Positions 31,190-43,586 of a stretch of DNA of 64,000 nt are shown here, piece after piece. Both the position numbers and the translations under genes were made by a program. The DNA is from Phaseolus vulgaris. Lineage: Eukaryota > Streptophyta > Magnoliopsida > Fabales > Fabaceae. Position 1 is the first letter of the stretch, and every line of letters begins with the position of its first letter. The notes below the pieces were generated by a model. It had not been told where the DNA came from. It did not search any database and saw only the letters and a program-made list of their open reading frames with translations. The stretch is taken from positions 31,405,475-31,469,474 of the forward strand of contig NC_023751.2 in the NCBI RefSeq assembly GCF_000499845.2. The letters are read 5' to 3'.

Positions 31190-34150
31190 TGAAAAAATGG
31201 TTTTATAATGGAAAAAGAAGGTGCAAAGAAGTTTTATAAGTGCAATGAATCATTCCCAGAACATAGAGATACACTCTCTCATTCTAATACTAGTCCAAAC
31301 CAACCCCACCAACAACTTCCACATGTGCCTTACCTATTCCGACTCAATACTAGGCACGTGTTTTCTAGCCACTTTCTTCTCTATCTTCTTTCTTAGTTTA
31401 TGTTTTCTTTTAGCTATCTTTTTTAAATTCTTTTTACTTACAAAATGGATAGAATTGTACTTTTAATACTATTATTCCAATATTTGATTGGATAATGGTA
31501 CAAGGTAAAGTTATCATATAATTATATTTGAAATATTATTATTTTGAAGTTTAGAATTTCATCATAGATATATAAATTATTTTTATCTCAAATTCTAAAA
31601 AACGTGAAACTATATTCAACATATCCAAACAGATAAAATCCTTTTCAGTATCACTTTTTTTCTTCTAAAACAAATTTTAAATAATAAAAATTATGAACAT
31701 GTTTTTAACGGTTTATAAGAGTTTTATTAATTTAAAATTATATTTTCATTTCTTATATAATCTCATGCAAATTATTTTCACTTTGTCTCAATTATTTATA
31801 TGCATACTGTGCACACAATATTTATACAAATAATAACATTTGTAAATAATATATTAAAATATTTTCTAGCACATAAAATAAGAAAAATTTAAAATTTTAA
31901 TTTAATCAAATTACGGGCTTGGATTGTTGACATTACTTTTGTGTAAATATGTAAATTATACAATATGTTTGCTCAATTATTTTTATTTTACTCAGTTTTG
32001 AGCATCACAAATTTTTTCATTCTCTCTAGTTAAGGTTTTTCTTTACAGTCCTCACTGTAATATTGTTTTGGGTTTTGCAATGATAATATTCTTAAATAAG
32101 TTTTTAATGGGATCTTTGATGACTTTTTAAAGATTTGAAAAATAAAAAGTATATAAAAAATACAATATTCAATATATTAAAAGGTAAACTATAGTTTTAT
32201 AGCTTCCAAATACTATGAATATAATAAAATATTTTTTAAAATATTGAAAATGTACTAAAAATATTTATTAGTGTTTTATTCTTAAATGTAATAATCTATT
32301 ATATTTAATAAAAACATTTCAAATTTTATATACGTGTGTTAAGGGAGTTAATAAGGTTATTGTGGCATTTTCATACCATGGATAGATTCTCACCTCATTA
32401 TGTAAATATTTTGACAAGAAATGTAGAAAATATTCTTGAGAATCGATGTTTTCCTATAATAGTTTTTTTTTAATTATATATGCGTACAGAATTTATGTAT
32501 ACTTTTTATTTATCCCTTTTTATCTTAAAAACTATTTTTTTATGTTTCCACATGATAATCAATTTCCCATCCAAATTTATTACATTTTTTTATTTTTTTC
32601 TAAAACAATTTATTTAAAATAAAATTCAAGAACAGCCACATGATGTTTTTCTTTCTCATCTATAACTTTACGTGTTATATTCAATACTTTATATATAAAC
32701 TTTTACAAATAAAATTGTGTGGATAATTTACTATTTGTGGGATTGCTTTGAGATGAATTGTGAGTATGGTCTTTATTTTGTTTAAATGATTTATGATGAT
32801 TTTCAAGGAAAATTTTAAAAAGAGTAAATAAAGTGCCAAAGGAGAAAAAATGGATGAATTTGTGGAAATTGTTAGGTAAATTATTAATTTATCCTTATGC
32901 TTAAAATTTAATTTTTAAAAAATCTCTTTATTAGATTTTCCTTTCTTTTTTATTATTACTAATTAATAAACAATATATTTTATGAAATAGTTCTTTTATT
33001 TTCTCAACTTATTTTTTTTTAATAAAATTGATTATATTTTAAAAAATACCTAACAACAATTTTTATATTACACTAAAAAAATAATCTACCGACCATTAAT
33101 TCAATCAAATCAATTATATACACCAATAAACTTTGTACTCGAATTGAAAAGTTAGCTATTAAATCAAACCACCTACTTTACATTTCTATTATCTTTAAAT
33201 CACTTCAAATCAATCATTCACTTTCTAAACCTAAAAAAATAGACTTTATTCTTAAAAAAAATTGTCTTAAATTTTTTTGTCCTTTGCCTAACAATAAGCT
33301 ACCATGTTGGAACATAAGTCATTCTTATCAATGGAAAATTAGAGTCACTTATTCACCATAGTATTTTGCTAAAAAAAGAAAGAGAACCCTAATACTTAGA
33401 AAGTTTATAATTCATATATAATTTTCAGACAATTGACTCCTTGATACTAGAACGAAAGATATGTAAATTAACGAAATAGCAGTACAAAAATAGTTGATAA
33501 TTATCATATTAGGCATATAATTAACATATATAATCATTTTAGATAAAATTAGGTTAAAGATAATATCAAATAAAATAACATACAAAATCATATTGTTGCA
33601 AATATCAAACAGAAATGTAAGCTTAAGTAAAGATTAATAGAAGAAAAAGAGGATATTATAAAACTTTGAGATATGCAAAACAATCTAGAAATGTTTTAAC
33701 AACTCAGATACTTCAGAAAAAAAGAGAGTTAGAAATTACAATAAAATAGCAAATCAGAAACAAATCTTAGTAGAACTTTTAAAGCATGGGATCTAAATTA
33801 TAGTATGCAAATTCCTCATTGCAACAATCTTGGAAATGACATGTTAGATTCTTGCACCTACTGTTGAAGTGTTGAAACTCTAATTTTTGGCTTCATGCTC
33901 CTACTAATCTTATTGCTATATTGAAACTATTTTCGGCTTGCTATTAGATTCCTTGCACCTTTTTTAGAGTTCAAACTTGTCCACTTTCAAATTCTTGTTT
34001 CATTACATGCTTGTTGTCTCAATTAAATTTGAGTCTATTTTGTTGAACTTGCATTTTTAGATTTTAAAACTTTTGAAAATAAAATTGTCATAGTATTTTC
34101 TCTTTTTATCAATCAAATATACTAAAATAATCATTTTTATTGCCTTCATA
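31190..34150. other. Long AT-rich intergenic stretch
   Basis: Nearly 3 kb with no supported gene, RNA or transposon protein. It is dominated by poly-A and poly-T-rich low-complexity sequence. Confidence 0.4.
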
Positions 34151-34859
34151 TTTAGTAGGATTGACATGTCTTCTTCATCATCTTCAACTTCAAATTTGAA
34201 ACACTATGATGAACAAACTTCTTTTAATGTTTCTGATTATTTTTCTTCTAAGGTGAGAGCACTTTAAGTTGTCATTATTTTTATTTTTATATTAAGTGTA
34301 TTTTTTTTTTATTTTGTAATTTTGTTGTAAATTGTATAGTTGAGATCAACTCGTTTACCAAAGATATAGATAGGGGTTAATATAGATATTTTACATGTTA
34401 AATCTAATATACTTTATTTATTTGACAATTTAAATTACATTTTACAATGTTTATACATTTGGTCCTCTATTTGGGTTAAGAAAGTTACGTCCAAAGTCTA
34501 GGAAATGATGTCCCAAATCTTGAAGAGAAGGCTTGAAAATAGAAGTCTCGCATCAGTTAATTTCAAGGCTTTTTTTGAATTGTGACAAAAAAATTCTAAA
34601 GTAATTTTTTCCTAATATAATCTAACCCTCACATAAGATAATTTGTCATCATAATTAAACTTTCTTACCCCTTTATAAAAATCACCTTTGAATGAAAAAG
34701 ATTTACAATTGCTTTCGTGAGTACTTTCTCCTTAAGTTCTTATTTAAGAAATCCTCATTGAAAGAGGAACAAACCAGGCTTCTTAAGAAACTTGGTGAAA
34801 TTTAAGAATTTTTAAATTTTTCTTAGTTTTTGTTATGAAAATGAAGAATAAAGTCGTCA

Positions 34860-36000
34860 AATTAAAGATAAAGACCTTTTGTAGTAGAAGAATCTTGATG
34901 GCACTTCTAATAAAGAAAGCATAAGGTGAACTTAAGTGGTACTTTAGTATTAATAAGACTTCATATATTTTAAAGGAACATTTTATTCGCTTAATTTACA
35001 CACAAAAATATGTTTCAAACTTTTGTTAAAAGTGTAATGTTTGCAAAAGGGCTAAAATTAATGTCTTACATCATGAATTATACACACCATTTTTAATACC
35101 TAACATTCCTTGGAAAGATATTTCAATGAATTTTTTTACTTTAAATGCCAAGAATAAGGAATGAACATGACATGTTTAATGACAAATTCTAAAAAATGAC
35201 TCATTTTATATCATGTCACAAAGTTGATGATACATGTCTTACCACTAATTTATTCTTCAAAAAAGTAGTTAGGTTGCATGGACTTCCTAGAAGCATTGTA
35301 TCTAAAGCGGACACATAAAGTTCCTTATCCATTTTTGGAAGACTCTTTAGGTGCAAGTTGGGCACTCAACTTATTTTTCTTATCTACTTTTCATCCCCAA
35401 ACTGATGGTAACATAAGTGGATATATAATTTTGTCTCAACTTTTAAGATGCATGATAACTAAATATCTCAAGGAGTGGGAAGAACATATAACTCATATTT
35501 AGTTTGCATACAATAGAGTAGTTGTTTCTAAAAGAGTGAAACATTTAAAAGATCTACATGTTAAAGTAAAACAATAAATAGAAAGGAATGTAGAAAAATA
35601 TGCATGTAATGCAAATAAAGAAAGAAAATAAGTTATTTGAAAAACATAGGTTTCCTAATCCAAGGAAATCCAAACTCCGGGACAGGGGTGATGACCTTAG
35701 TCATAAAACAAATAAGTAATAATGTATATCTATTAGATATCCCCGAAGAATATAGTATCAGTCATAACTTCAATGTATCATAAATTTTTCTATTTGATTC
35801 AAGACTTCCAAATTCGTGGATGAATTCCCTCCTACACTAAGGGATGGTGTAAATAAAGATAAGGAAGAGTATGCTAAGGATGGAGAAGAAGAACAAATAA
35901 GATTAAATACAAGAAGAATGACAAAGAAAAATAAAGAAGAAGAAATCAAGAAAAAATTATAATGAAGATTCACAAGAGGCACATTAAAAGAATTAGAAGA
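34860..36000 (+). mobile_element. Ty3/gypsy integrase remnant
   Basis: The plus strand shows decayed gypsy integrase and its C-terminal tail in order: [74 protein letters not shown] and, after a stop, FAYNRVV. It continues with LHVKVKQ-IERNVEKYA and PEEYSISHNFNV-like words around 35560-35780, then an acidic Lys/Glu-rich tail. Several stops and frameshifts are present, and reverse transcriptase is absent from the window, so this is a 3'-end relic leading into the LTR. Confidence 0.8.
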
Positions 36001-36009
36001 AGAAATAAA

Positions 36010-37850
36010 AAAACACTCATTTTTTGTAAAACTCTCAAATCACAAAATATTCATTGATTTTATTAGAATATTCTACAATTCAAAAGACACCAAGGGACAC
36101 ATGTTGGGGAATTGAACATATGAAAAAGATACATGGAGAGTTTCTAACTAACACATGTCACTTTCAAAGTACAATGATGGTTGTAACATCTTCATATAAA
36201 TTTTTCTTATTTCATGCACCACATTTGCTTTTTGGATGAGTAATTATGAATTTCTCCTTAAATTTAGGAATTAACATGTTCTTTGTCCTAATTTATAGAA
36301 CCACCCATATACATAGTTTAATTAGGAGTTTTAAATATATGATTAATTGAGTTAATCATTAAGTTAAGTAATCCTTTTTTTTACCAGTAAAAATAGAGAT
36401 ATTTCATGAATACTTCAACCCTTATACAGGAAGAGTAGACAAAACAAACTAGTAACATCCTCTACCCATAAGCAAAACTACTATTCCTACCTCTCCACTA
36501 ACCTTTAAATTTTTTGATGGACCTCATACAAACCAAAGGTTCAAGACACTAATCTGAGTAAGAAAAACATGCTAGGCGTACCTTCGATGCCACCCATGAC
36601 CAAACCTTCAACTGTGCCATTGAGAAAATCTCCAAGTGATCTACGCGCCCGTTCCTGAAGATCTCCTTATTTTTATACTTCCACAATTCTCCTATAAATG
36701 TTATCCACACACACAACCAAATCCGATTAACAACTATAATTTCCTCAATCAGCCTGAACTGTGAGAAAAACATCTTCGACTCCTGATGTACAACAAATTT
36801 TTTTCCCACCCACTCGTAGCACTTAGACCATACCAGCCAGGTAACTCTGCATGTACAAAAGAGATGAAACGTGGTTTCCTCACCCTCCCCACACATACTA
36901 CATACACTGCTTTCCACGCTTATCCCCTCTTTTCACCAGGTTCCGTTTAGACGCTATTTTATCTTCTAACATCCTCCATGTTGTTAATTGCACTGACGGT
37001 TGAGCCTTAATCCTCCAAAACTCCTCGTACATAGCAACTTCTTCCTCCTGGCCTTCACCTCTTAGAACTTTGTAAGCCGATTGGACTGTAAACTCTGTTG
37101 CAACGCTTACCTTCCAGACCCACTTATCCTTTTTTTCTTCAAAAATGCTTTTTGTATCCAACATCATAGCCAACTCTTGCTTTAAATGTTTTTCCCAATC
37201 AATCAGGCTCCTTCTCCATCCTAAATTCCAAATCCACTCTAGATTATTATTCCAGCCTCCTGCTTGCCTCAACTTAAGTTAAGTAATCTTATGATTACAC
37301 ATAGGATTCTAATTGTTTTAGACACATGTGAGATGCCTTTTCGTGAATGATGTATTCAGTTCTTATGTGAAAAAAAAAGATGCCTTTTCATGCTCTTGGT
37401 CATGACTATGTTCTATTTAAGAGAGTCAAATCTCCTCTTGTAAATCACTTTTGAAGAATATATGAAAATCACTTTCTAATATCTCTTTGAGAATCTTGAG
37501 AGTTCTCTTCTCTTGCTTTGATTATTATCTTCAAAAAAAATTTCAAGTAGTGAATCCTCCTTTAACTTATCATTTGGGCATCATCTTGAAGGTGGCGTGT
37601 TCTTACAACATTTCTCTCTTCAATCCATTTTTTGTACAACTTGTCATGTTTTCCTTTTGGTATTATAATTGCCAAAACATAACCATATGTTATCTCTTTG
37701 CTTCCACCATTAATATGTGTTCTTCCATGGGTTTTGAGTTTTCCATTACCTCTTGATCAAGATCCTCTCATTATTGTAAAGATTACATCAAGAATCATTA
37801 AATGACTCAAGTTTTAGACGTCTTACTGATTTTAACTATCGTAATGAAAT
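36010..37850 (+). repeat. Gypsy 3' LTR, interrupted by a LINE
   Basis: The LTR continues from the integrase remnant and shares ordered words with the solo copy at 7.08-7.89 kb. It is split at 36373/37274 by the LINE insertion; the homology resumes on the right with AGGATTCTAA and ends with GGTTTTGAGTTTTCC and GATCAAGATCCTC. Edges are approximate. Confidence 0.6.
36374..37273 (-). mobile_element. 5'-truncated LINE with zf-RVT domain
   Basis: Minus-strand reading shows the C-terminal end of a plant non-LTR retrotransposon polyprotein. The first part, 37272-36898, contains WKVSVATEFTVQSAYKVLRG, PSVQLTTWRMLEDKIASKRN and LVKRG. A frameshift near 36905 leads to 36917-36549, with CSMCGEGEETTFHLFCTC, the zinc-binding zf-RVT knuckle, and VWSKCYEWVG. 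The 3' end has an A tail (8 T on the plus strand at 36375-36382). A perfect 15-base target duplication, TTAAGTTAAGTAATC, brackets it at 36359-36373 and 37274-37288. It is dead: truncated and frameshifted. Confidence 0.9.
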
Positions 37851-38540
37851 CAAACTAAAAAATTTCTCTAAAATTTTGTAATATTAAGTACAACCTAAGT
37901 TGATTCTTAGAGGAGACATATTGATTGTATTCAATATTTAATATACTTCCCATACAAAATAACTTTAGTGTTTTTTCTAATGAAAATGAATTGAAAACGA
38001 AAAACACAAATTGAAAAACGAAAAACTAGACGATGAAAGGACAATTCACAAATTCAAGATCTATATAATCTTTTTATCATAATTCTATGAAAATTTTAGA
38101 TCCAAGTTTGAAATTTTGTTCGGTTCAACTAATTATTTCAATAAAAAAATGTCTCTGAACTATAAATATGAATTACATCAAAATATCATTAAGTATAATT
38201 TGTATGATATGATCAAATCAAGATGCAATTAATTCCTAATTTAATTTCTAAAATCAGAAACACAAGTTACAATCATAAAGTGCAAATCTGAAATTGGAGG
38301 AGAGAATAATAAACTCATAACATTAAATTATCAAAAAAAAAAAAAACTCAATTTAGCATGTATGCTCTTAATTTCAAAAATTGAACCTCAATAGTTTAGT
38401 CTTTCATTTGTCTTTCAAGTTGTTAAGCTCCGAGTTTAGTCTTTTATTTCAATCAGCAAGCTTGGTTTTTAAAATATAACTTTTTTATCATAATAGATTT
38501 AATTTTCAACGACTCAACTTGCTTTTTTAATGTCTTGATC
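37850..38540. other. AT-rich spacer between retroelement remnants
   Basis: No supported gene. It contains a poly-A run near 38333-38345. Confidence 0.35.
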
Positions 38541-38559
38541 TCTTCAATTTTCTATGGGC

Positions 38560-39600
38560 TTCGGATAAGAGATTGGAATATGTGAGGAGTTCACGATATG
38601 CTTCTATAATAGAGTGGAAATCAATGAAGTTTACATCTTTTTTATCCTTATCTGATGAGATATCAAACAAGGTGTCAATCATAAGGTAGAGATTAATAGT
38701 TTTTTTGCTTGTTCTTCTTTACTTTTTGTGTCATCTAAGTCTTCCTATGTAGACATCAAAAAATTCCTAACATTCTTATTAAATACTTTTCATTGTTTTT
38801 CTTGGCTCTTAGTAGCCTTTAGACACTCTAATATGAAATGCCTAGGTTTCTTACATTTATAGCATACAACATGAGTCTTTTTACCCTTACGTTGCTAAGC
38901 TTGAACGCTTCTTCCTCTGTATCCTACATTATTTTCCATATTTGGACTTTTTTTTCTTTCTTGGTGAAGAAAATCTGGTTGTCCATTTTAGAATCATCTT
39001 CGTTTGAAGGTGCTTCTTATCGTTCTTTTACATTTAGTGCCTTGGTGGACATATAGTTTAAGTTGGGAGCCTAAGTGTTATGGATTTTTCTTTTTTTGAT
39101 AACTCTATCTTGCTTCAACTCACGCACCTTTAGAATGCTAATGAGTTCCTCCATGCATATGTTATCCAAACTCTTAAAGGTTCTGAAGGTACGAACTTGT
39201 GGTCTCTAAAAGCTAAGCAAGCTACAATATTTTATCAATATGATTCTAATTATTGTAATGCTTACCAAGAGACCCGAGTTCATTTAATATGGTGTGAAAT
39301 CTATTAAAGATACTATGTATGTTTTCATTTGGTTCCATATTGAACAACTAATATTGGTAGGTGAGAAAAAATAACTTATTTCGTTATACTTGCATGGAAC
39401 CCACATACATTACCAACAAAGTATCCAACATCTCCTTAGCATCTTTGAACATGTACATCTTTTCTCCTTAGCATGAGAAAAAAAAGTCTCTTCAAACAAA
39501 GTACACAAATTATACAAAGTCTCTCCAAGCAATACAACACAAAAACACAAAATGATTTCACACTCAAATAAATGGATATGAAATACAAACACTCCTATCA
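38560..39600 (-). mobile_element. Copia gag (UBN2-type) remnant
   Basis: Minus-strand fragments fit a Copia gag polyprotein. The UBN2-like part has IHSIFNRFHTILNELGSLGK and SLDNICMEELISILKVRELK. This is followed by the nucleocapsid zinc knuckle CYKCKKPRHFILEC (CX2CX4HX4C intact) at about 38880-38830. The reading frame has many stops, and neither protease nor reverse transcriptase is seen. Confidence 0.7.
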
Positions 39601-39609
39601 TAAGAGATA

Positions 39610-40648
39610 ATTATAATTTCATACACTCAAAGGATTTACAAGAAGATCATTCTTTCTATCTAAATTGTTCATTCTATATTATAAATTGTATAAGAAACAC
39701 ATGTACATTCTTGTACTTTTTCATTTGGTCAGCTGATACTCAAGTAATAACTTTGGTAAAAGGCATCCTTCTAGCTAACGAGGCTTCATAATTTTCACTC
39801 TATAAAGTCATTAGCATTCTGGTGGGGTCAGAATGAAGTGCGAGACAAATTGGTTGAGTTGGGTTGACTTAGGAGAAAAGAAAGAAAAGATTAGTGAAAA
39901 ATGTTTTCAAAATGGGGTCCCATGAAAAAATTGAAATTAAGAATGGTACTTATCTCCTGGGTTGCTTTCAGACGTGCAATGAATTTGATTTTCAGGGTGT
40001 TAGGGTTCATTGCATGGCCAGAAATGAAGGAGACTATGAAAGTTGATTATAAAAGCGTGTGTTGATTCTTCAAGATGGAAAATTGAAAACCAAAACTCTA
40101 GTGGGGCTACAATCAATGGATCTCTTTTTTGTTTTTGTCCTTTTTAGGTTGGCCAATATAATACAACTAAATAACGTTGCACCTTCGCCTTTTTTTCTTT
40201 CTTTACACCAAAACACTGTCTTTTCTTTTTATGTTCAGCTAATTGTGGACTGGATTCAAACTTTGCGTCATACCCCACTATGCCAATTCAAAATAATACA
40301 AAGCTAAATATTTCTATGATTAAATTTATTTTTTAATTATATATATTCAAATAATAAACAACAAAATATTAAAAAAAACTTAGAGTTGGACCAAAACTTT
40401 TTGGCAGACAAGTCAACCGTTAACTTGAATTTTTGAACAAAAGTAGTGCTATTTTTGTTGTAAATTACAATTTTAAATATTTTTTTTACAAAGATGGTTA
40501 AGTCATATACAATGTGAATGCCTTTAGAGTGAAAGTTGACATGGTTTGTACAATTTTAATGTAAAATAATATCATTGAAGTTGTATATAAATTGTATGAC
40601 TTTAGTATTATTTTACATTGAAGTTATACAGGTCTTCTACGAATTCAC
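39610..40648. other. Intergenic stretch
   Basis: No gene or known repeat is supported. Small open frames lack family resemblance and splice context. Confidence 0.35.
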
Positions 40649-40651
40649 TTA

Positions 40652-42314
40652 CCCCATGTTTGCTTCTATGGATGTACTGTTCAAGAGGAAGGATGTGAGT
40701 GGATATCCATGGTTTGGATCAAGGGATGTGCAGGGAAGTGAAGGAGAGGATATACCTGTGAACAGTAAATATCCTCTCCCCTCAAAATGAAGAGATGTTG
40801 AGGGAAAGCCATGTCAGCATCCCTTATTTCCATATTTACCCTCATTTGAATGTATCACAATGTTTCATTTGAATGTATTAGTATTTTAAAAAAATTATTG
40901 TACAATGTTTAAAATATATATATATATAATATTTAAAATGAAGAAACAAATCATAATAAATTTTGAAAGAAGTTTTAAGTTTGTTTATTATTTTATAAAA
41001 TATTATAAATCAGTGTAAAAAAAATATAGTTAAATAAAATCTTCCATTTATATATTAGTTATTAGAGTAGATCAGATGATACCTATTTTTCAAGTTCTAA
41101 TAAGATATTTTATTAAATGTGATTGGATTTAGTTTTTTTTTAAAGAAAAGAATATACTATATCTAATTAAAATTGAAAATATTACCTGGGTTGGATCATG
41201 GTCATCACCAAAAGGTTATACTAAACATTTTTCATTTTATTTTATACTAAATATTTAATTTATTTAATACAAAAAATCCCTAAAAACAATCCATCACTTA
41301 AAATAATTTTATTCTAACTTAAATTATTCATTAGAAACTGAAAATATAATTATTTTACATAATTTATTAATAAAAACTACAGTTTATTATAAATATTAGT
41401 TATTAAATAAATTTAACTAACAAAAATATTTAATAAAACAAAATAATAATAATTAATTATTGAACTATATTGGATTATACTATTAATACGTTTTTATCCT
41501 TATTTTTTATTATAATTTTTTATGGAATCCTTTTCTATGGTTAATTAAGTTATAGTTTTGTTACTGTTGTATTTTTTAGATTGCTTTATTGTGAGGTTTT
41601 TTAATATTAAAAAATAGTAATTTTTTATTTATATAAGATGTGATTTATTTTTTTATTTTATAGTATATGTTTAATATTTAAAGAAATTATTTGAAATTCT
41701 GTTTTTATTTTATTTTTGTTATGTTTATATTAATATATTTCTATATATAGTTATAATTTATTTTATTATAATTTTTTATGAATTTTTTTTCTATTGTTAA
41801 TTACGGTTGTTGTAGTATTTTTTATTTTTCATTTCTAGAGGATTTTTAATATTAAAAAATAATATCTTTTTATTTATATAAGATTTGATTTATTTTCCAA
41901 TTTTATTACTTGAAGTTCTGTTTTTGTTTAATTTGTTGAATACATATTTTTTTTCTAATTATAGTTTTTATATTATACATATTTACATTTAACATATATT
42001 TTTTTAAATATTAGTTTTAAATCTACGAAATGTGTGAAAGTTTTTTATTTTTAAACAAAAACAACTAATTTTATTATTAATATTTTTAATAGGCAAGGGT
42101 TAATCTGTAAAGTAACATTTCACACCTTTAAAAAAAAATTAAAATTCTCTCATAACCATCACATAACTCACAAACTCCCATAAACTTTTCTCACACATCC
42201 ACCCTAACATACCCCAATCCAAACACTCTCACTTTCTTCACGCTTTCCTCACACATCCTCACACATCCACTTCCTCAAATCCTTACACATCCCCTCCCTA
42301 ATCCAAACAGAGCC
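40652..42314. mobile_element. Non-autonomous PIF/Harbinger-like element
   Basis: The right end, read inward, is GGCTCTGTTTGGATTAGGGA; the left end is the diverged CCCCATGTTTGCTTCTATGG. TTA lies on both sides (40649-40651 and 42315-42317), the target duplication expected for Harbinger/Tourist elements. The interior of about 1.6 kb is AT-rich with no protein. The left terminus is only partly similar to the right one, so the left boundary is less sure. Confidence 0.5.
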
Positions 42315-42500
42315 TTAGGGTGTGTTTGGATTAGAGGGTGTGGGGGAGTGGAAAGTTGAGGGTGAGTGAGAGTGGAAGTGTGAAAAAAGTTGAGGTTGTT
42401 TGGATTGGGATATGTTAGAGTGGATGTGTGAGGAAAGTTTATTGAAATTTGTGAGTGATATGATAGTTGTAAGAATATTATAAATTATTTTGAATAGTAA
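42130..42500. repeat. Large inverted repeat of two transposon termini around a single TTA
   Basis: Arms of roughly 180 bp are inverted copies about the TTA at 42315-42317. Leftward they begin GGCTCTGTTTGGATTAGGGA and rightward GGGTGTGTTTGGATTAGAGG. Both continue with GTTTGGATTGGG(A/G)TATGTTAG and GTGGATGTGTGAG(A/G)AAAGTTTAT. They look like the ends of two related elements inserted side by side. Confidence 0.75.
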
Positions 42501-42904
42501 AGTTTGTAAGATTACAATTTTACCCTTGTATATATAAAAAAATAATGATTAATCCTATTTCATATTTTAGTTAATTATAATTTTAAATTAAAGTATAATT
42601 TTATTATTTAACATTTTATTAATTAAAAATTATTTTTTATTTAAGTTAATTTATTTACATAATTTCAATATTATAAATGATTTTTTAAATTATGTTATGT
42701 TATATATATACAAATATATATAAAATTAATTTTAATAATAATTTTTATTATTATGAATAGCAAAATAAATATATTTTAAAAAGAAAATAAAAATTTAGAA
42801 TATAACATGAATATTAAGTAGGTGTCAAAATATATAATATAAAGTCATTACATGAAGAACATAATAATGTTAATTAGAAAAAGAAAAGACATTCCCAGTA
42901 ATAA

Positions 42905-43426
42905 CATTTGAATCCTTCTTGTGGAGACCTTCAAACGGTTTCTAGAAGACGTATCTTATTCCGTTGTATGATAATAATTTCATCTTTTTCATCGGCAACG
43001 TCTTCAATGCACCATTTGAAAACTTACAGCCTAGAATCATGCCACTTCTGTTTTGAAGAAAATTGAACAATGAATAAGTTTAAAATAACATTCTTAAGTT
43101 TGTTTCAAACCTAATTGAATAAATTTTACCTTGTAGTTGGGACAACCCCAAAAAAAATTTCCAGCATTTTTTTGTGTTGTCGCTATTCTCAAAATAGCAA
43201 ATTGTCCACATTCACAAATAGGAGCAACGAAGGCACTTGTGCTCCCAGTAGCATGGGTAAAAGTACCACGTTTTTGCACACTACAACCAGTACAACTAGA
43301 TGACGACGTGTTGTGATACGCAGACATTGAATGACACTTAACCAATGTTGTCGAAGTAATAAGATGGTAAAAAAGTTTCATTAAAAACAATATGATTATG
43401 TAAATAAGTAGCATGGAAAGTAACAT
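42905..43426 (-). pseudogene. GRF-type zinc-finger protein fragment
   Basis: Exon 1 (43426 to about 43130) encodes SSSCTGCSVQKRGTF and the GRF signature CECGQFAILRIATTQKNAGN followed by FFWGCPNYK, with a GTAAAAT donor. A second block, about 43055-42905, carries VFKWCIEDVADEKDEIIIIQ but is entered through a stop (AGGCTGTAA). The expected GCKFFKW word has lost bases, so the frame is broken. Plant zf-GRF proteins of this short type are repetitive and usually lie near transposons. Function is unknown. Confidence 0.55.
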
Positions 43427-43432
43427 AAAACC

Positions 43433-43491
43433 TTAACAATAACAATAACAATAACAATGTCAATGTCAACGTCAAAAATAACAATAACAAT
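43433..43491. repeat. (AACAAT)n-like microsatellite
   Basis: AACAATA repeats grade into a short imperfect CAATGT/CAACGT section and then back to AACAATA. Confidence 0.8.
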
Positions 43492-43586
43492 TCATTAATG
43501 TTCAACATGAAAATTAGAAATAAAAATAAAAATGACAATAACATAATGATAACACACTCAATGGCCTTCATGACGTCGAATGTCAC

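Noticed and set aside
34167..34253. Small exon-like frame MSSSSSSTSNLKHYDEQTSF with a GTGAG donor
   Set aside because: There is no following exon or recognisable family; it may be a retroelement leader but cannot be supported.
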